Shown: piece by piece, positions 1 to 6,068 of the stretch
How positions within the stretch are numbered: the stretch's first letter is position 1
How the letters are laid out: every line of letters begins with the position of its first letter
Source of the DNA: DATARN01 sp036264135
GTDB lineage: Bacteria > Actinomycetota > Acidimicrobiia > Acidimicrobiales > Palsa-688
Length of the DNA: 8,087 nucleotides
Assembly (NCBI GenBank): GCA_036264135.1
Contig: DATARN010000073.1
Span: 1 to 8,087, forward strand
Direction: 5' to 3'
The notes under the pieces: model-generated
Database searches by the model: none
The model's input: only the letters and a program-made list of their open reading frames with translations
What the model was told of the DNA's origin: nothing
Program-made: the position numbers and the translations under genes

Positions 1-1278
1 CACCCGGTCGACGGCCGCGAGAACGGCGCCGTCTTGGCGGCTCCAGCGGGCGTCGGCGGCCATGGCGGGGGCGACGACCACCGCCGAGCTGGCGACTCCC
101 ACCAGGGCGACGGCCGCGGCCAGGGGACGCCACCGCCGGTACAGCGAGACCAACTCGGCGCCGCCGAAAGCGGCGATGGCGACAACCATCGGCAGGAAAT
201 AGAACGGTCCCAGGTAATGGACGCCGTGCCAGAGCCGGCTAGCGTTCCAGGCCCCCCAGAAGAAGACGTACCCAATGGGGAAGGTCAGGGCGGTGGCCGC
301 CAGTGCCAACGAGGCGCCGCTGCGACGCCGGCGCCACACGCCGATGACGGCCAACAGGACCAAGGTTGGACCGCCGGCCACCCACAGGACGGTGAGCAGC
401 AGGTGGTCGCTGGAGCCCCGGAGTCCAAGGCGCCACCCGAAGGCGTGCAACTGTTCCTGGGAATACATGCGGCGCAAACCGAATCCGGGCCGGTCGGCCG
501 GCTCGAACAGGTTGAACGGCAACCGCAGCGCGCTTCCCGTCGCCGCCCAGTCGTAGACCAACATGGCCGCGAGCGGGGGCAGCGCGCCGACGAGGTACCA
601 CCAGACCGGCCGCGCCAGCCGGCGACCGAGACGGACGGCCGCAAACACCAGCAGGGGCAGCGCGAACAGAAGAGTGTCGTAGGGGCGGGCCACCCCGGCC
701 ACACCGGCGGCAACGCCGCCCGCCACGCACCACGTGGCGCGGGGCTGCCGCACCGTGCGCAGCACGCTCCAGGCGAATACCTCCAAGAGGACCAGCGTGG
801 GCAGATAGCCGACAAGCAGGCCGCTCTGCACAATCATCAACGGCGCCAGTGCCACGAGCGCGGTGGCCACCAGGGCGCTGGTCGTATCCTCGAGGAGCTC
901 ACGCATGAGGAGCCAGGTGGCCGCCACCCCGGCTGCGGCGATCACCGGGAGGGCGGCTGACGCGGTTCCGGTCACCATCCCCGCCACCGCCAGCAGGGCC
1001 GCCTCCACGGGGACGTACTTCAGAACCCAGTGATGGCCCACCAGGGCCGCCAACCACGGCCGGAACGCCGCGGTCGGCGCCAGCGCCGGCGTGAACAGGT
1101 GCCCGTGTTGCAAGGTTTGTGCCTGCAGACGGTAGATGCCCTCGTCATTGTTGATCGAGCCGTGCGGGAAGACGATCCCCTTGACCACGACCGCCAAGAT
1201 CGCAGCGAAGGCCGCCAGTCCGGCCACCATCCGGGCGGCGGGTCGGCGTGGCTCACTGGTCTCGGTCGCTCGGATCAC
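1..1278 (-). CDS. GT-C / family 39-like membrane glycosyltransferase, partial (C-terminus off the left edge)
   Basis: The minus frame is open from a GTG at 1278 to the window edge (426 codons, no stop), so the C-terminus is missing. The product is very hydrophobic, with roughly eight or more Leu/Ala/Val-rich membrane segments. After a basic N-terminus and the first membrane helix comes a loop with SINNDEGIYRLQAQTLQHG; an acidic Asp-Glu pair in this first outer loop is the hallmark of GT-C enzymes such as the PMT/ArnT-like family 39. Such enzymes move a sugar from a polyprenyl-phosphate carrier to an acceptor on the outer face of the membrane. The sugar and acceptor cannot be told from sequence. 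The start is uncertain: GTG 1278 has no clear Shine-Dalgarno site, and an in-frame ATG at 1230 would cut off 16 residues just before helix 1. It lies 115 nt downstream of the isochorismatase-like gene on the same strand; I see no clear terminator between them. Confidence 0.8.
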   Translation of the reverse strand, partial: MIRATETSEPRRPAARMVAGLAAFAAILAVVVKGIVFPHGSINNDEGIYRLQAQTLQHGHLFTPALAPTAAFRPWLAALVGHHWVLKYVPVEAALLAVAGMVTGTASAALPVIAAAGVAATWLLMRELLEDTTSALVATALVALAPLMIVQSGLLVGYLPTLVLLEVFAWSVLRTVRQPRATWCVAGGVAAGVAGVARPYDTLLFALPLLVFAAVRLGRRLARPVWWYLVGALPPLAAMLVYDWAATGSALRLPFNLFEPADRPGFGLRRMYSQEQLHAFGWRLGLRGSSDHLLLTVLWVAGGPTLVLLAVIGVWRRRRSGASLALAATALTFPIGYVFFWGAWNASRLWHGVHYLGPFYFLPMVVAIAAFGGAELVSLYRRWRPLAAAVALVGVASSAVVVAPAMAADARWSRQDGAVLAAVDRV

Positions 1279-1393
1279 CTGGTGGCCAGCATTGCCGGAT
1301 TCCCGCTTGCCAGGACAGGCGGGTCGTGCCCCAATGGCGCGCCCCGCTATCGCCGGCCTCCCCGGAGGTGTCGGTGAACTATCGCGGTGACTA

Positions 1394-1954
1394 TTAGGCC
1401 TTCGCCGCGAAGTCAACCTCTTCGGACGCAACCGTGCCCGCAGTGCGGCCGGGCGCGGTCTGGTAGCCCCAATAGAGGTTGGTGTGGGCGATGACCTGGG
1501 CGGGCGGGGGAGCACCCCACTTTGAGAGGTCTTCGGTGGTGTGGGCGTCGCTCACCAACGTGGCGTCGTACCCACGGGTGAAGGCGCCGTGCAGAGTGGA
1601 GCGGACGCAGGCGTCGGTCTGGGCCCCGACCACCACGAGGTGACCGACCCCGAGGCCGGACAAGATGGTCTCGAGGGGGGTGTCCTCGAAGGAGTCGCCG
1701 TACGATTTGTCGACGAGAGGCTCCTCGTCACCCGGAGACAGCTCCGGGACGATTTGCCAGGGCTCACTGCCCTTGGCCAGGTTGTCGTCGTTGTGCTGGA
1801 CCCAGACGACAGGGACCCCCTCCTGCCTGGCCTTGTCGACCAGGCGGCCCACCGTTGCCACGACCGAGTCGCGCTGGTGGGCGCCTTCCACGACGCCGTT
1901 CTGCGCGTCGATCACGAGGAGGGCAGTGTTCGGCCGGTCGGCAAGGGTGGTCAT
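1394..1954 (-). CDS. Isochorismatase-family cysteine hydrolase
   Basis: A complete 186-residue protein, the usual length for this family. The catalytic triad is visible: Asp16 in LLVIDAQNG, Lys83 in LVDKSYGDSF, and nucleophile Cys116 in VGAQTDACVRSTLHGA. The small residues before the Cys helix (VVVGAQTD) match the region that carries the family's cis-peptide. These enzymes are cytosolic alpha/beta hydrolases acting on isochorismate, nicotinamide, carbamoyl-sarcosine and similar amides or ethers. The substrate cannot be assigned here, and no siderophore or NAD genes sit nearby to suggest one. The ATG at 1954 is preceded by AGGAG at only 2 nt spacing, which is short, but no better start is in frame. 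It begins 66 nt after the SCO6745-family gene and may share its transcript. The last ~40 residues (a WGAPPPAQVIAHTNLYW stretch, then AGTVASEEVDF) follow the core fold and may help shape the active-site entrance. Confidence 0.9.
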   Translation of the reverse strand: MTTLADRPNTALLVIDAQNGVVEGAHQRDSVVATVGRLVDKARQEGVPVVWVQHNDDNLAKGSEPWQIVPELSPGDEEPLVDKSYGDSFEDTPLETILSGLGVGHLVVVGAQTDACVRSTLHGAFTRGYDATLVSDAHTTEDLSKWGAPPPAQVIAHTNLYWGYQTAPGRTAGTVASEEVDFAAKA

Positions 1955-1975
1955 AGCTCCTACTTACCCACGGTG

Positions 1976-1995
1976 GGCGCCAATGTCCAGGCGCC
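1976..1995. repeat. Inverted repeat between two minus-strand genes
   Basis: The hexamer GGCGCC occurs at 1976-1981 and 1990-1995, giving a 6-bp stem with an 8-nt loop in the 66-nt gap between the SCO6745-family and isochorismatase genes. There is no T-run after it on the minus strand, so it is a weak terminator candidate. It could equally be a protein-binding site or chance in GC-rich DNA. Confidence 0.25.
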
Positions 1996-2020
1996 AGCCG
2001 ACCGGGCGCTCGGGACAGAG

Positions 2021-2872
2021 CTAGCCGTCAAACGACAACCCGATGGGGTTGGGGAAGGGCATCTCGCCTGCCCCGGCGATCGGCCGGGCCACCCGCAATA
2101 AGAAGGTGACGAGCTCATCGACCGCTTCGTCGCCCAGCGCGAGGTAGGGCGCCACGGCCAGTTCGTCGGTCCGTCGTTCGATGTGGTCGTGGAGTTGGCG
2201 GCCGGCGTCGGTCGCGGCACCGTCGGCGTCGACCAGACCCCGTCGCCGCAGCCCCTCGGTGGCCTCCGCCCAGTCCTCGTCCGACCATCCCCGGTTCCCC
2301 TGCAGGACCGGGCGGGGGACGCCTCCGGTCGCGGCGTGCAGGACATGGGCTTGGCAGCCGTCGACCTGACATTCGGTCAGCACCGCGACATGGCCGTCGC
2401 CGCGGTGCTCTCGCAGGGTGGCCGTCGCCTGCCAGATGGCCTCCAACTGGTCGCGGCAGACCACGTCGCGGTTGGCCGCGGCCAGAGGGCGGCCGGCGCA
2501 GTCGGCGTGGTCGACCGCCGTTGCCAGCAAGCCGTACACACGATCAGCCAGCGGCTCCGCCTCGGGTGCCAACCGGCGGACGGCTTGACTCGCCGCCAGG
2601 GAGCGGGCCTCCAAGATGGCGGCGGGCGAGGCCAAGGTCCAGGCGTCGGGAATGGCTCGCCGGACCATGGCGGGATGGAAGTTGTAGAAAGTGGCGTCGA
2701 TGACGCCGGGGGTGACCGCCCCCATGGGGGCGGCTCGGCTGGCGAAGTAGCCCATCCAGAAGCCGCGCAGGCCGACGGCTTTGTTGGCGGCCCGGCATTC
2801 GGGCGAGAAGTAGGTGACGGAGTGGATAACCTCGAGCGGGCGCCACACGTCCCTGGCTCGCGCCGCGTCCAC
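2021..2872 (-). CDS. SCO6745-family protein with predicted winged-helix C-terminal part
   Basis: A 283-residue protein that I recognise as the actinobacterial SCO6745 family, whose function is not established. Family-like blocks are: VTYFSPECR at about 19-27, GLRGFWMGYFASRAAPMG at 34-51, and ATFYNFHP at 60-67. The middle is Ala-rich and helical. Residues ~195-250 resemble a winged helix-turn-helix (GWSDEDWAEATEGLRRRGLV, then a short wing with DGAATDAGR, then a helix DHIERRTDELA). The end has PFPNPIGLSFDG. Whether it binds DNA is unknown, since such folds also occur in non-DNA-binding proteins. The start is GTG 2872, 8 nt after the stop of the MDR gene. A GGAGGAAGG sequence inside the end of that gene lies about 11 nt before the GTG. 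The tight spacing suggests co-transcription and perhaps translational coupling with the oxidoreductase. No signal peptide or membrane span is visible. Confidence 0.8.
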   Translation of the reverse strand: MDAARARDVWRPLEVIHSVTYFSPECRAANKAVGLRGFWMGYFASRAAPMGAVTPGVIDATFYNFHPAMVRRAIPDAWTLASPAAILEARSLAASQAVRRLAPEAEPLADRVYGLLATAVDHADCAGRPLAAANRDVVCRDQLEAIWQATATLREHRGDGHVAVLTECQVDGCQAHVLHAATGGVPRPVLQGNRGWSDEDWAEATEGLRRRGLVDADGAATDAGRQLHDHIERRTDELAVAPYLALGDEAVDELVTFLLRVARPIAGAGEMPFPNPIGLSFDG

Positions 2873-2880
2873 CGGTGCGG

Positions 2881-3807
2881 TCAGCCTTCCTCCGGCAGCA
2901 GGACGATCTTGCCCAGCAAGTGTCCCGTCTCCAGCTGGCGGAACGCCGCCTGTACCTCCGACAGCGGGTACGACCCGGCAATCGGAATCTCGATGCGCCC
3001 CCGGGCGACGTGCTTGGCCAGCTCGTCGAGAACCTTGGTATTGGCGGCCGCCGCCGACCCCTCGGCCTTCATGCGGTACTGGGCGACGGCGTCGAATCGG
3101 ACGGTGGTGTTTATCCGCGACGGGTCGGCGCCGAGGCGCATGCCCATCTCGACGTAGGTGCCGCCGTAGGTGTCGATGAGGGCATCGATGGTGTCGATCG
3201 ACGCGAGAATGCGCTGTTCAACGTCGGGGCCATAGGCGACGGGGCGGACTTCCTGCTCGATGAGCCAGGGGTGGTTGGCGGGGCTGGCGATGCCGATGAC
3301 CCGGGCGCCGCGCAGGCGGGCCAGCTGGACGGCGATGCTGCCGACGCCCCCCGCCGCTCCCGTGACGACCACCGTGTCCCCGCCCTGGACATTGACGGCG
3401 TTGACACAGGCGTACGCCGTGGTGCCGGCGACGAAGAGCGCGCCTGCCTCCTCCCACCCCGCTCGCGGCGCTTTGGGGACGAGGTGACCGTCGGGAACGA
3501 CCACCAGTTCGGCGTGGCTGGCCCGCTCGTCCGACCAGCCGAGCACTTCGTCGCCCGGCGAAAAGGCGGAGACGTCCGGTCCAACCTCTTCCACCACCCC
3601 CGCCAGGTCGCTCCCCTGGCCCGAGGGAAACGTGGCCGGGAACCTGTTGTGCAGCTGGCCCTCGCGGATCTTGGCTTCGCCCCGATTGATCCCCGCCGCC
3701 TTGACCCGCACCAGGACCTGGCCCGGTCCCGGCACGGGGCGGGGCACGTCTACGACCTGGAGGACCTCGACGCCGCCGTACTGCTGGAATCGCACTGCCT
3801 TGGGCAT
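2881..3807 (-). CDS. NADPH:quinone reductase-like MDR oxidoreductase
   Basis: A complete 308-residue medium-chain dehydrogenase/reductase of the zinc-independent quinone-reductase type. The N-terminal GroES-like half runs from MPKAVRFQQYGG through VLVRVKAAGINRGEAKIREG and GSDLAGVVEEVGPDVSAFSPGDEV (about 65-88). The Rossmann half has the dinucleotide-binding glycine motif TGAAGGVGSIAVQLA at 149-163. The catalytic-zinc Cys/His ligands and the structural-zinc four-Cys lobe of alcohol dehydrogenases are absent, and Asn41 in AGINRGEAK is where quinone reductases usually have it. The expected activity is NAD(P)H-dependent reduction of quinones or other activated carbonyl/alkene compounds; the natural substrate is unknown. 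The ATG at 3807 has a good Shine-Dalgarno sequence (GAGGAAG, 4 nt before the ATG). It is the first gene of the leftward group and is divergent from the small membrane protein gene across 166 nt. It is probably co-transcribed with the SCO6745-family gene. Confidence 0.9.
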   Translation of the reverse strand: MPKAVRFQQYGGVEVLQVVDVPRPVPGPGQVLVRVKAAGINRGEAKIREGQLHNRFPATFPSGQGSDLAGVVEEVGPDVSAFSPGDEVLGWSDERASHAELVVVPDGHLVPKAPRAGWEEAGALFVAGTTAYACVNAVNVQGGDTVVVTGAAGGVGSIAVQLARLRGARVIGIASPANHPWLIEQEVRPVAYGPDVEQRILASIDTIDALIDTYGGTYVEMGMRLGADPSRINTTVRFDAVAQYRMKAEGSAAAANTKVLDELAKHVARGRIEIPIAGSYPLSEVQAAFRQLETGHLLGKIVLLPEEG

Positions 3808-3973
3808 GGTTCTTCCTCGTGGCTGAAGGGATTGGCGCCGAGCAGGGTCGGCGCGGCCGGCTCAGTCTGTCATCACCCTTGCAGCAAGCCCATGTCCGGG
3901 GCTACCTGCTAGAGAGAGACAGGCACAGGAAGCTTCAGCGTCGCCAGAAACACACCGATGGCACGCTGAATCA

Positions 3974-4432
3974 ATGTCCAACATCTTCACCCACGTTCCT
4001 CATCCCCGCATCGAGGCGAGGAAGCACCGCGGACCGGTCAAGGTCGCCGACGTGATGGACTCCAGCAGTCCGGTGCGCCGCTTCAACTCCCGTGTCGCGG
4101 TGCTCATCACCGTCGCGGTGGGCAGCATGTGGTGCGCCTACCTTTTCACCGCTCTCTCCCTGGTGAGCCTGCCGGCGGCGCTGAAGACGGGCGACAAGAT
4201 CATCATCGTCAGCTGGATCGCCCAGACGTTCCTCCAGTTGGTGCTATTGCCGATCATCATCGTGGGCCAGAACGTCCAGGCGGCCGCCTCCGACAAGCGG
4301 GCCGAGGAGACCTACAAGGACGCCGAGGCGGTGCTGCACGAGGCGTTGCAAATCGAGCAACACCTCGAGGCCCAAGATCAGGCGATCGAGCGAATCCTGT
4401 CCAGCGTGGCCCGGTTCGGCGACGGCGGCTGA
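3974..4432 (+). CDS. Small DUF1003-like membrane protein
   Basis: A 152-residue protein. The N-terminus is basic and cytosolic-looking (PHPRIEARKHRGPVKVAD). Two hydrophobic segments follow at about 41-67 and 75-98, with a short charged turn (LKTGDK) between them. After the second span comes LPIIIVGQNVQAAASDKRAEET, which resembles the end of the DUF1003 domain, where a conserved Asn-rich turn follows the second helix. Residues ~104-146 form a charged amphipathic helix (EEALQIEQHLEAQDQAIERI-like heptads), a plausible coiled coil for oligomerisation. DUF1003 proteins have no well-established biochemical role. The similarity is judged by eye, so the family name is tentative. ATG 3974 has no clear Shine-Dalgarno site; an in-frame ATG at 4055 would drop the basic N-terminus. 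It reads towards the GNAT gene, with a hairpin between the stops. Confidence 0.7.
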   Translation: MSNIFTHVPHPRIEARKHRGPVKVADVMDSSSPVRRFNSRVAVLITVAVGSMWCAYLFTALSLVSLPAALKTGDKIIIVSWIAQTFLQLVLLPIIIVGQNVQAAASDKRAEETYKDAEAVLHEALQIEQHLEAQDQAIERILSSVARFGDGG

Positions 4433-4438
4433 TCGTCC

Positions 4439-4459
4439 CCGCCCCGAAAGCCGGGGCGG
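4439..4459. terminator. Candidate bidirectional terminator hairpin between convergent genes
   Basis: An 8-bp perfect stem (CCGCCCCG at 4439-4446 with CGGGGCGG at 4452-4459) closes a 5-nt AAAGC loop. It lies in the 27 nt between the stop of the plus-strand membrane protein gene and the stop of the minus-strand acetyltransferase gene. No T-run follows on either strand, so it is not a classical intrinsic terminator, but GC hairpins without a U-tract at convergent stops are common in actinobacteria. Confidence 0.55.
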
Positions 4460-4957
4460 TCAGAGGAGCCGCTGCATCAAGGCCACGTCGAGCCACCGTC
4501 CGAACTTGCGGCCGACCTGGCGTTCCACGCCGACCAGTTCGAAACCGCAGGACTCGTGCAGCTTGATGGAGGCGACGTGGCCGTCCACGATCCGGGCCAT
4601 GACGGCGTGGAACCCGTGGGCCGCGGCAAGGGTCATCAGGTCGCCGAGCAACAGCCGGCCGACGCCGCGGCCCCGCACGTCGGCCAGCACGTACACCGAG
4701 TCCTCGACGGTGGTGGAGTAGGCCGGACGGCTGCGGTAGGGGGAGACCGAGGCGAAGCCCACCACTGCGCCGGCGTCGTCGACGGCCACGATGGCGGGGT
4801 GGGCGCCCCGGTGCTCGTCGAGCCAGGCGCGCTGCTCCTCCGATGTGCGGGGCACCATGTCGAAGGTCACGGTGGAGCCGACAACCTCGGCGTTGTAGAT
4901 CGTCCGGATGGCCTCGGCGTCGTCGAGGGTCGCCAGCCGGGTGCGCACCGGGGGCAC
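4460..4957 (-). CDS. GNAT-family N-acetyltransferase, phosphinothricin acetyltransferase-like
   Basis: A 165-residue single-domain GNAT enzyme, the usual length for the PAT/YncA-like subgroup. It opens with VRTRLATLDDAEAIRTIYNAEV, as in that subgroup, followed by a TFDMVPRTSEEQRAWLDEH segment typical of PAT-like proteins. The acetyl-CoA pyrophosphate loop is DVRGRGVGRLLL at 93-104, and Glu85 in TVEDSVYV sits where this subgroup has its catalytic acid. The end, IKLHESCGFELVGVERQVGRKFG, matches the family's C-terminal strand region. It should transfer acetyl from acetyl-CoA to a primary amine, possibly an amino-acid analogue such as methionine sulfoximine or phosphinothricin, though the substrate is not provable from sequence. 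The start is ambiguous between GTG 4957 and GTG 4948; neither has a strong Shine-Dalgarno site. It is transcribed away from the tRNA cluster and converges on the DUF1003-like gene. Confidence 0.9.
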   Translation of the reverse strand: MPPVRTRLATLDDAEAIRTIYNAEVVGSTVTFDMVPRTSEEQRAWLDEHRGAHPAIVAVDDAGAVVGFASVSPYRSRPAYSTTVEDSVYVLADVRGRGVGRLLLGDLMTLAAAHGFHAVMARIVDGHVASIKLHESCGFELVGVERQVGRKFGRWLDVALMQRLL

Positions 4958-4972
4958 GCTACCGGTCGTTTC

Positions 4973-4990
4973 CGGACCCTTGTCGGTCCG
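4973..4990. repeat. Short inverted repeat upstream of the tRNA cluster
   Basis: CGGACC (4973-4978) and GGTCCG (4985-4990) form a 6-bp inverted repeat around a CTTGTC loop. It lies between the divergent acetyltransferase start and the tRNA-Thr gene and overlaps TTGTCG, the only sequence here resembling a -35 box. It could be an operator or chance. Confidence 0.25.
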
Positions 4991-5009
4991 AGCAAGACCC
5001 CGGCTGGAC

Positions 5010-5015
5010 TACCAT
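5010..5015 (+). promoter_or_regulatory. Possible -10 element for the tRNA-Thr/tRNA-Met/rpmG transcript
   Basis: TACCAT lies about 29 nt before the tRNA-Thr 5' end, the right place for a stable-RNA promoter. No -35 box with normal 16-18 bp spacing is recognisable; TTGTCG at 4980-4985 is too far away (24 bp). The position is sensible, but the sequence support is weak. Confidence 0.25.
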
Positions 5016-5039
5016 GACCCGGTTACCCGGGTCCGGGTC
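5016..5039. repeat. Overlapping palindromes directly upstream of tRNA-Thr
   Basis: GACCCGG (5016-5022) can pair perfectly with CCGGGTC at 5027-5033 (4-nt loop) or with a second copy of CCGGGTC at 5033-5039 (10-nt loop). The two copies overlap by one base, so the pairings exclude each other. The element lies 4-27 nt before the mature tRNA-Thr 5' end, across the expected transcription start. It might be a protein-binding site or part of the tRNA leader. Confidence 0.4.
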
Positions 5040-5043
5040 GACC

Positions 5044-5116
5044 GCCCCCTTAGCTCAGTCGGCAGAGCACAGCCATGGTAAGGCTGGTGTCGTCGGTTCG
5101 ATTCCGACAGGGGGCT
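5044..5116 (+). tRNA. tRNA-Thr (anticodon GGT)
   Basis: A complete 73-nt cloverleaf. The acceptor stem GCCCCCT pairs with AGGGGGC. The D-stem is GCTC/GAGC and the anticodon stem CAGCC/GGCTG. The loop ATGGTAA places GGT at 5077-5079, reading ACC and ACU codons. The variable loop is 5 nt and the T-stem GTCGG/CCGAC has loop TTCGATT. The discriminator base is T at 5116. The CCA tail is not encoded. It is the first gene of the rightward block, followed 36 nt later by tRNA-Met. Confidence 0.97.
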
Positions 5117-5152
5117 CGCCCACCAACATCCGACTCATCCCAGGGCACCAAG

Positions 5153-5225
5153 GGCGGCGTAGCTCAGTAGGCAGAGCAAACGGCTCATAATCGTTAGGTC
5201 GTCGGTTCAAGTCCGACCGCCGCTA
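5153..5225 (+). tRNA. tRNA-Met, elongator type (anticodon CAT)
   Basis: A complete 73-nt cloverleaf. The acceptor stem GGCGGCG pairs with CGCCGCT, with a G1-U72 wobble at the end. The D-stem is GCTC/GAGC. The anticodon stem AACGG/TCGTT holds loop CTCATAA, with CAT at 5186-5188. The T-stem is GTCGG/CCGAC, the discriminator is A, and no CCA is encoded. Initiator features (C1-A72 mismatch, three G-C pairs at the base of the anticodon stem) are absent. A CAT anticodon could also mean a lysidine-modified tRNA-Ile, but the position between tRNA-Thr and rpmG is where actinobacteria keep elongator tRNA-Met. Confidence 0.93.
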
Positions 5226-5248
5226 CCGAACCATCACGACCACCATCC

Positions 5249-5254
5249 AAGGAG
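5249..5254 (+). promoter_or_regulatory. Ribosome binding site of rpmG
   Basis: AAGGAG lies 6 nt before GTG 5261 and fixes the start of the short rpmG gene. Confidence 0.85.
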
Positions 5255-5260
5255 CAGCAA

Positions 5261-5425
5261 GTGGCGAAGAACGAAAAGCGGGTGAAGGTCACCTTGGCTT
5301 GCGACGTCTGCAAGCGGCGAAACTACATCACCATGAAAAACAAGCAGAACGACCGCGAACGCATCGAACTCAAGAAATACTGCCGTTGGGATCAGCAGCA
5401 TACGACGCACAAAGAGACCCGCTGA
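5261..5425 (+). CDS. rpmG: 50S ribosomal protein L33 (bL33)
   Basis: A 54-residue protein starting at GTG 5261. The sequence is typical bL33: KVTLACDVCKRRNYITMKNK in the first half, then ELKKYC and HTTHKETR at the C-terminus. It is a small protein of the 50S subunit near the E site. Zinc-type bL33 carries two CxxC pairs. Here the first pair is intact (Cys14, Cys17), but the second reads C-R-W-D, with Cys41 kept and Asp44 in place of the last Cys. Zinc could still be held by three Cys plus Asp, or this may be a step towards a zinc-free form. The gene sits 35 nt after tRNA-Met and is probably co-transcribed with both tRNAs. Confidence 0.95.
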   Translation: MAKNEKRVKVTLACDVCKRRNYITMKNKQNDRERIELKKYCRWDQQHTTHKETR

Positions 5426-5427
5426 CC

Positions 5428-5440
5428 CGGAGGATCTCCG
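5428..5440 (+). terminator. Short hairpin after rpmG, weak terminator candidate
   Basis: CGGAG (5428-5432) and CTCCG (5436-5440) form a 5-bp stem with a GAT loop 2 nt after the rpmG stop. No T-run follows. It may partly separate rpmG from the sigma-factor gene, but the stem is short. Confidence 0.25.
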
Positions 5441-5443
5441 AGT

Positions 5444-5467
5444 AACCCGTGCCCCCCTTCGTGAGTC
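5444..5467 (+). promoter_or_regulatory. Possible ECF-type promoter of the sigma-factor gene
   Basis: AACC at 5444-5447 resembles the AAC core of ECF -35 elements, and GTC at 5465-5467 resembles a common ECF -10 core. From there transcription would begin near the GTG at 5475, giving a leaderless mRNA. That fits the lack of a Shine-Dalgarno sequence before this start. The motifs are short and this is a pattern-based guess. Confidence 0.2.
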
Positions 5468-5474
5468 TTACCCA

Positions 5475-6068
5475 GTGATGCCGCCGGATCTCGCCGGTCT
5501 GGTCACTTCAGCCAGGTCGGGTGACAAGTCGGCATTTGACGAACTAGTCAAAGCGACCTACGCCGACATGTACACACTGGCCTTCCGACTCATGGGAAAC
5601 GAAGAGGACGCACGGGACGTGGTGCAAGACGCCTATCTCCGGGCCTACCGAGGCCTCAAGCGTTTCCGCGGCGACGCCCGGTTCACCACCTGGATGTATC
5701 GCATCACGGCCAACTGCGCGTCCACCAACCTGGCCAAGCGCAGCCGCCACCGTCACGACGAGCTCGACGACGAGGCGCAACCCATTGACGTCCAGGCGGA
5801 CCACAACCCCGAGCAGCAGGCCGAGTTCGGCTTCGAGCGGGACCGGGTCAGCCGGGCGCTCGAGGAGCTGCCGCCCCGCCTGCGAGCGGTCATCGTCCTC
5901 CGCGACATCTACGACCTTCCCCACGGCGACATCGCCGAGGAGCTGGGCATCACCGAAGCGGCCGCCAAGGTCCGCCTCCACCGGGCCCGGCGCAAGCTGC
6001 GCGAGCGGCTGTTCCCCACCCGGACCGACGTGTCGCCGGAAGAGGAGGGTGAGTCCCATGCCGTCTGA
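5475..6068 (+). CDS. ECF-family RNA polymerase sigma factor (RpoE-like)
   Basis: A 197-residue two-domain ECF sigma factor. Region 2 spans about 21-90: FDELVKATYADMYTLAFRLM, then GNEEDARDVVQDAYLRAYRG (core polymerase binding and -10 recognition), then FRGDARFTTWMYRITANCA. A charged linker follows (about 91-122). Region 4 spans about 123-179: ALEELPPRLRAVIVLRDIYD, then the helix-turn-helix HGDIAEELGITEAAAKVRLHRARRKLRERL for -35 recognition. No extra C-terminal domain is present; the tail is acidic. The start is GTG 5475 or ATG 5478, without a clear Shine-Dalgarno sequence. Its last 11 nt overlap the start of a zinc-finger protein gene, the usual layout of a sigma factor with its anti-sigma partner. 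It is an alternative sigma factor, presumably for envelope or redox stress; the regulon cannot be read from this window. Confidence 0.95.
   Translation: MMPPDLAGLVTSARSGDKSAFDELVKATYADMYTLAFRLMGNEEDARDVVQDAYLRAYRGLKRFRGDARFTTWMYRITANCASTNLAKRSRHRHDELDDEAQPIDVQADHNPEQQAEFGFERDRVSRALEELPPRLRAVIVLRDIYDLPHGDIAEELGITEAAAKVRLHRARRKLRERLFPTRTDVSPEEEGESHAV

Noticed and set aside
34..960. Long plus-strand open frame of 308 codons
   Set aside because: It is the antisense of the glycosyltransferase codons in the same register. Its translation is Gly/Arg/Gln-rich without domains, whereas the minus strand gives a coherent membrane protein with a GT-C motif.
1955..2020. Possible separate promoter for the isochorismatase-like gene (TGGACA-17-TAAGTA on the minus strand)
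   Set aside because: The -10 hexamer matches poorly and would put the transcript start on top of the Shine-Dalgarno sequence.
3879..3907. Possible promoter for the DUF1003-like gene (TTGCAG, 17-18 nt, CTACCT)
   Set aside because: Only the TTG and TA positions match consensus; in a 166-nt divergent gap this is close to chance.
2875..3912. Plus-strand open frame of 345 codons opposite the MDR gene
   Set aside because: It has no domain, is low-complexity, and lies opposite a clear oxidoreductase with its own ribosome binding site.
5153..5225. G1-U72 end pair in tRNA-Met as an oddity
   Set aside because: To my recollection some other bacterial elongator tRNA-Met genes have the same end pair, so it is not noteworthy by itself.
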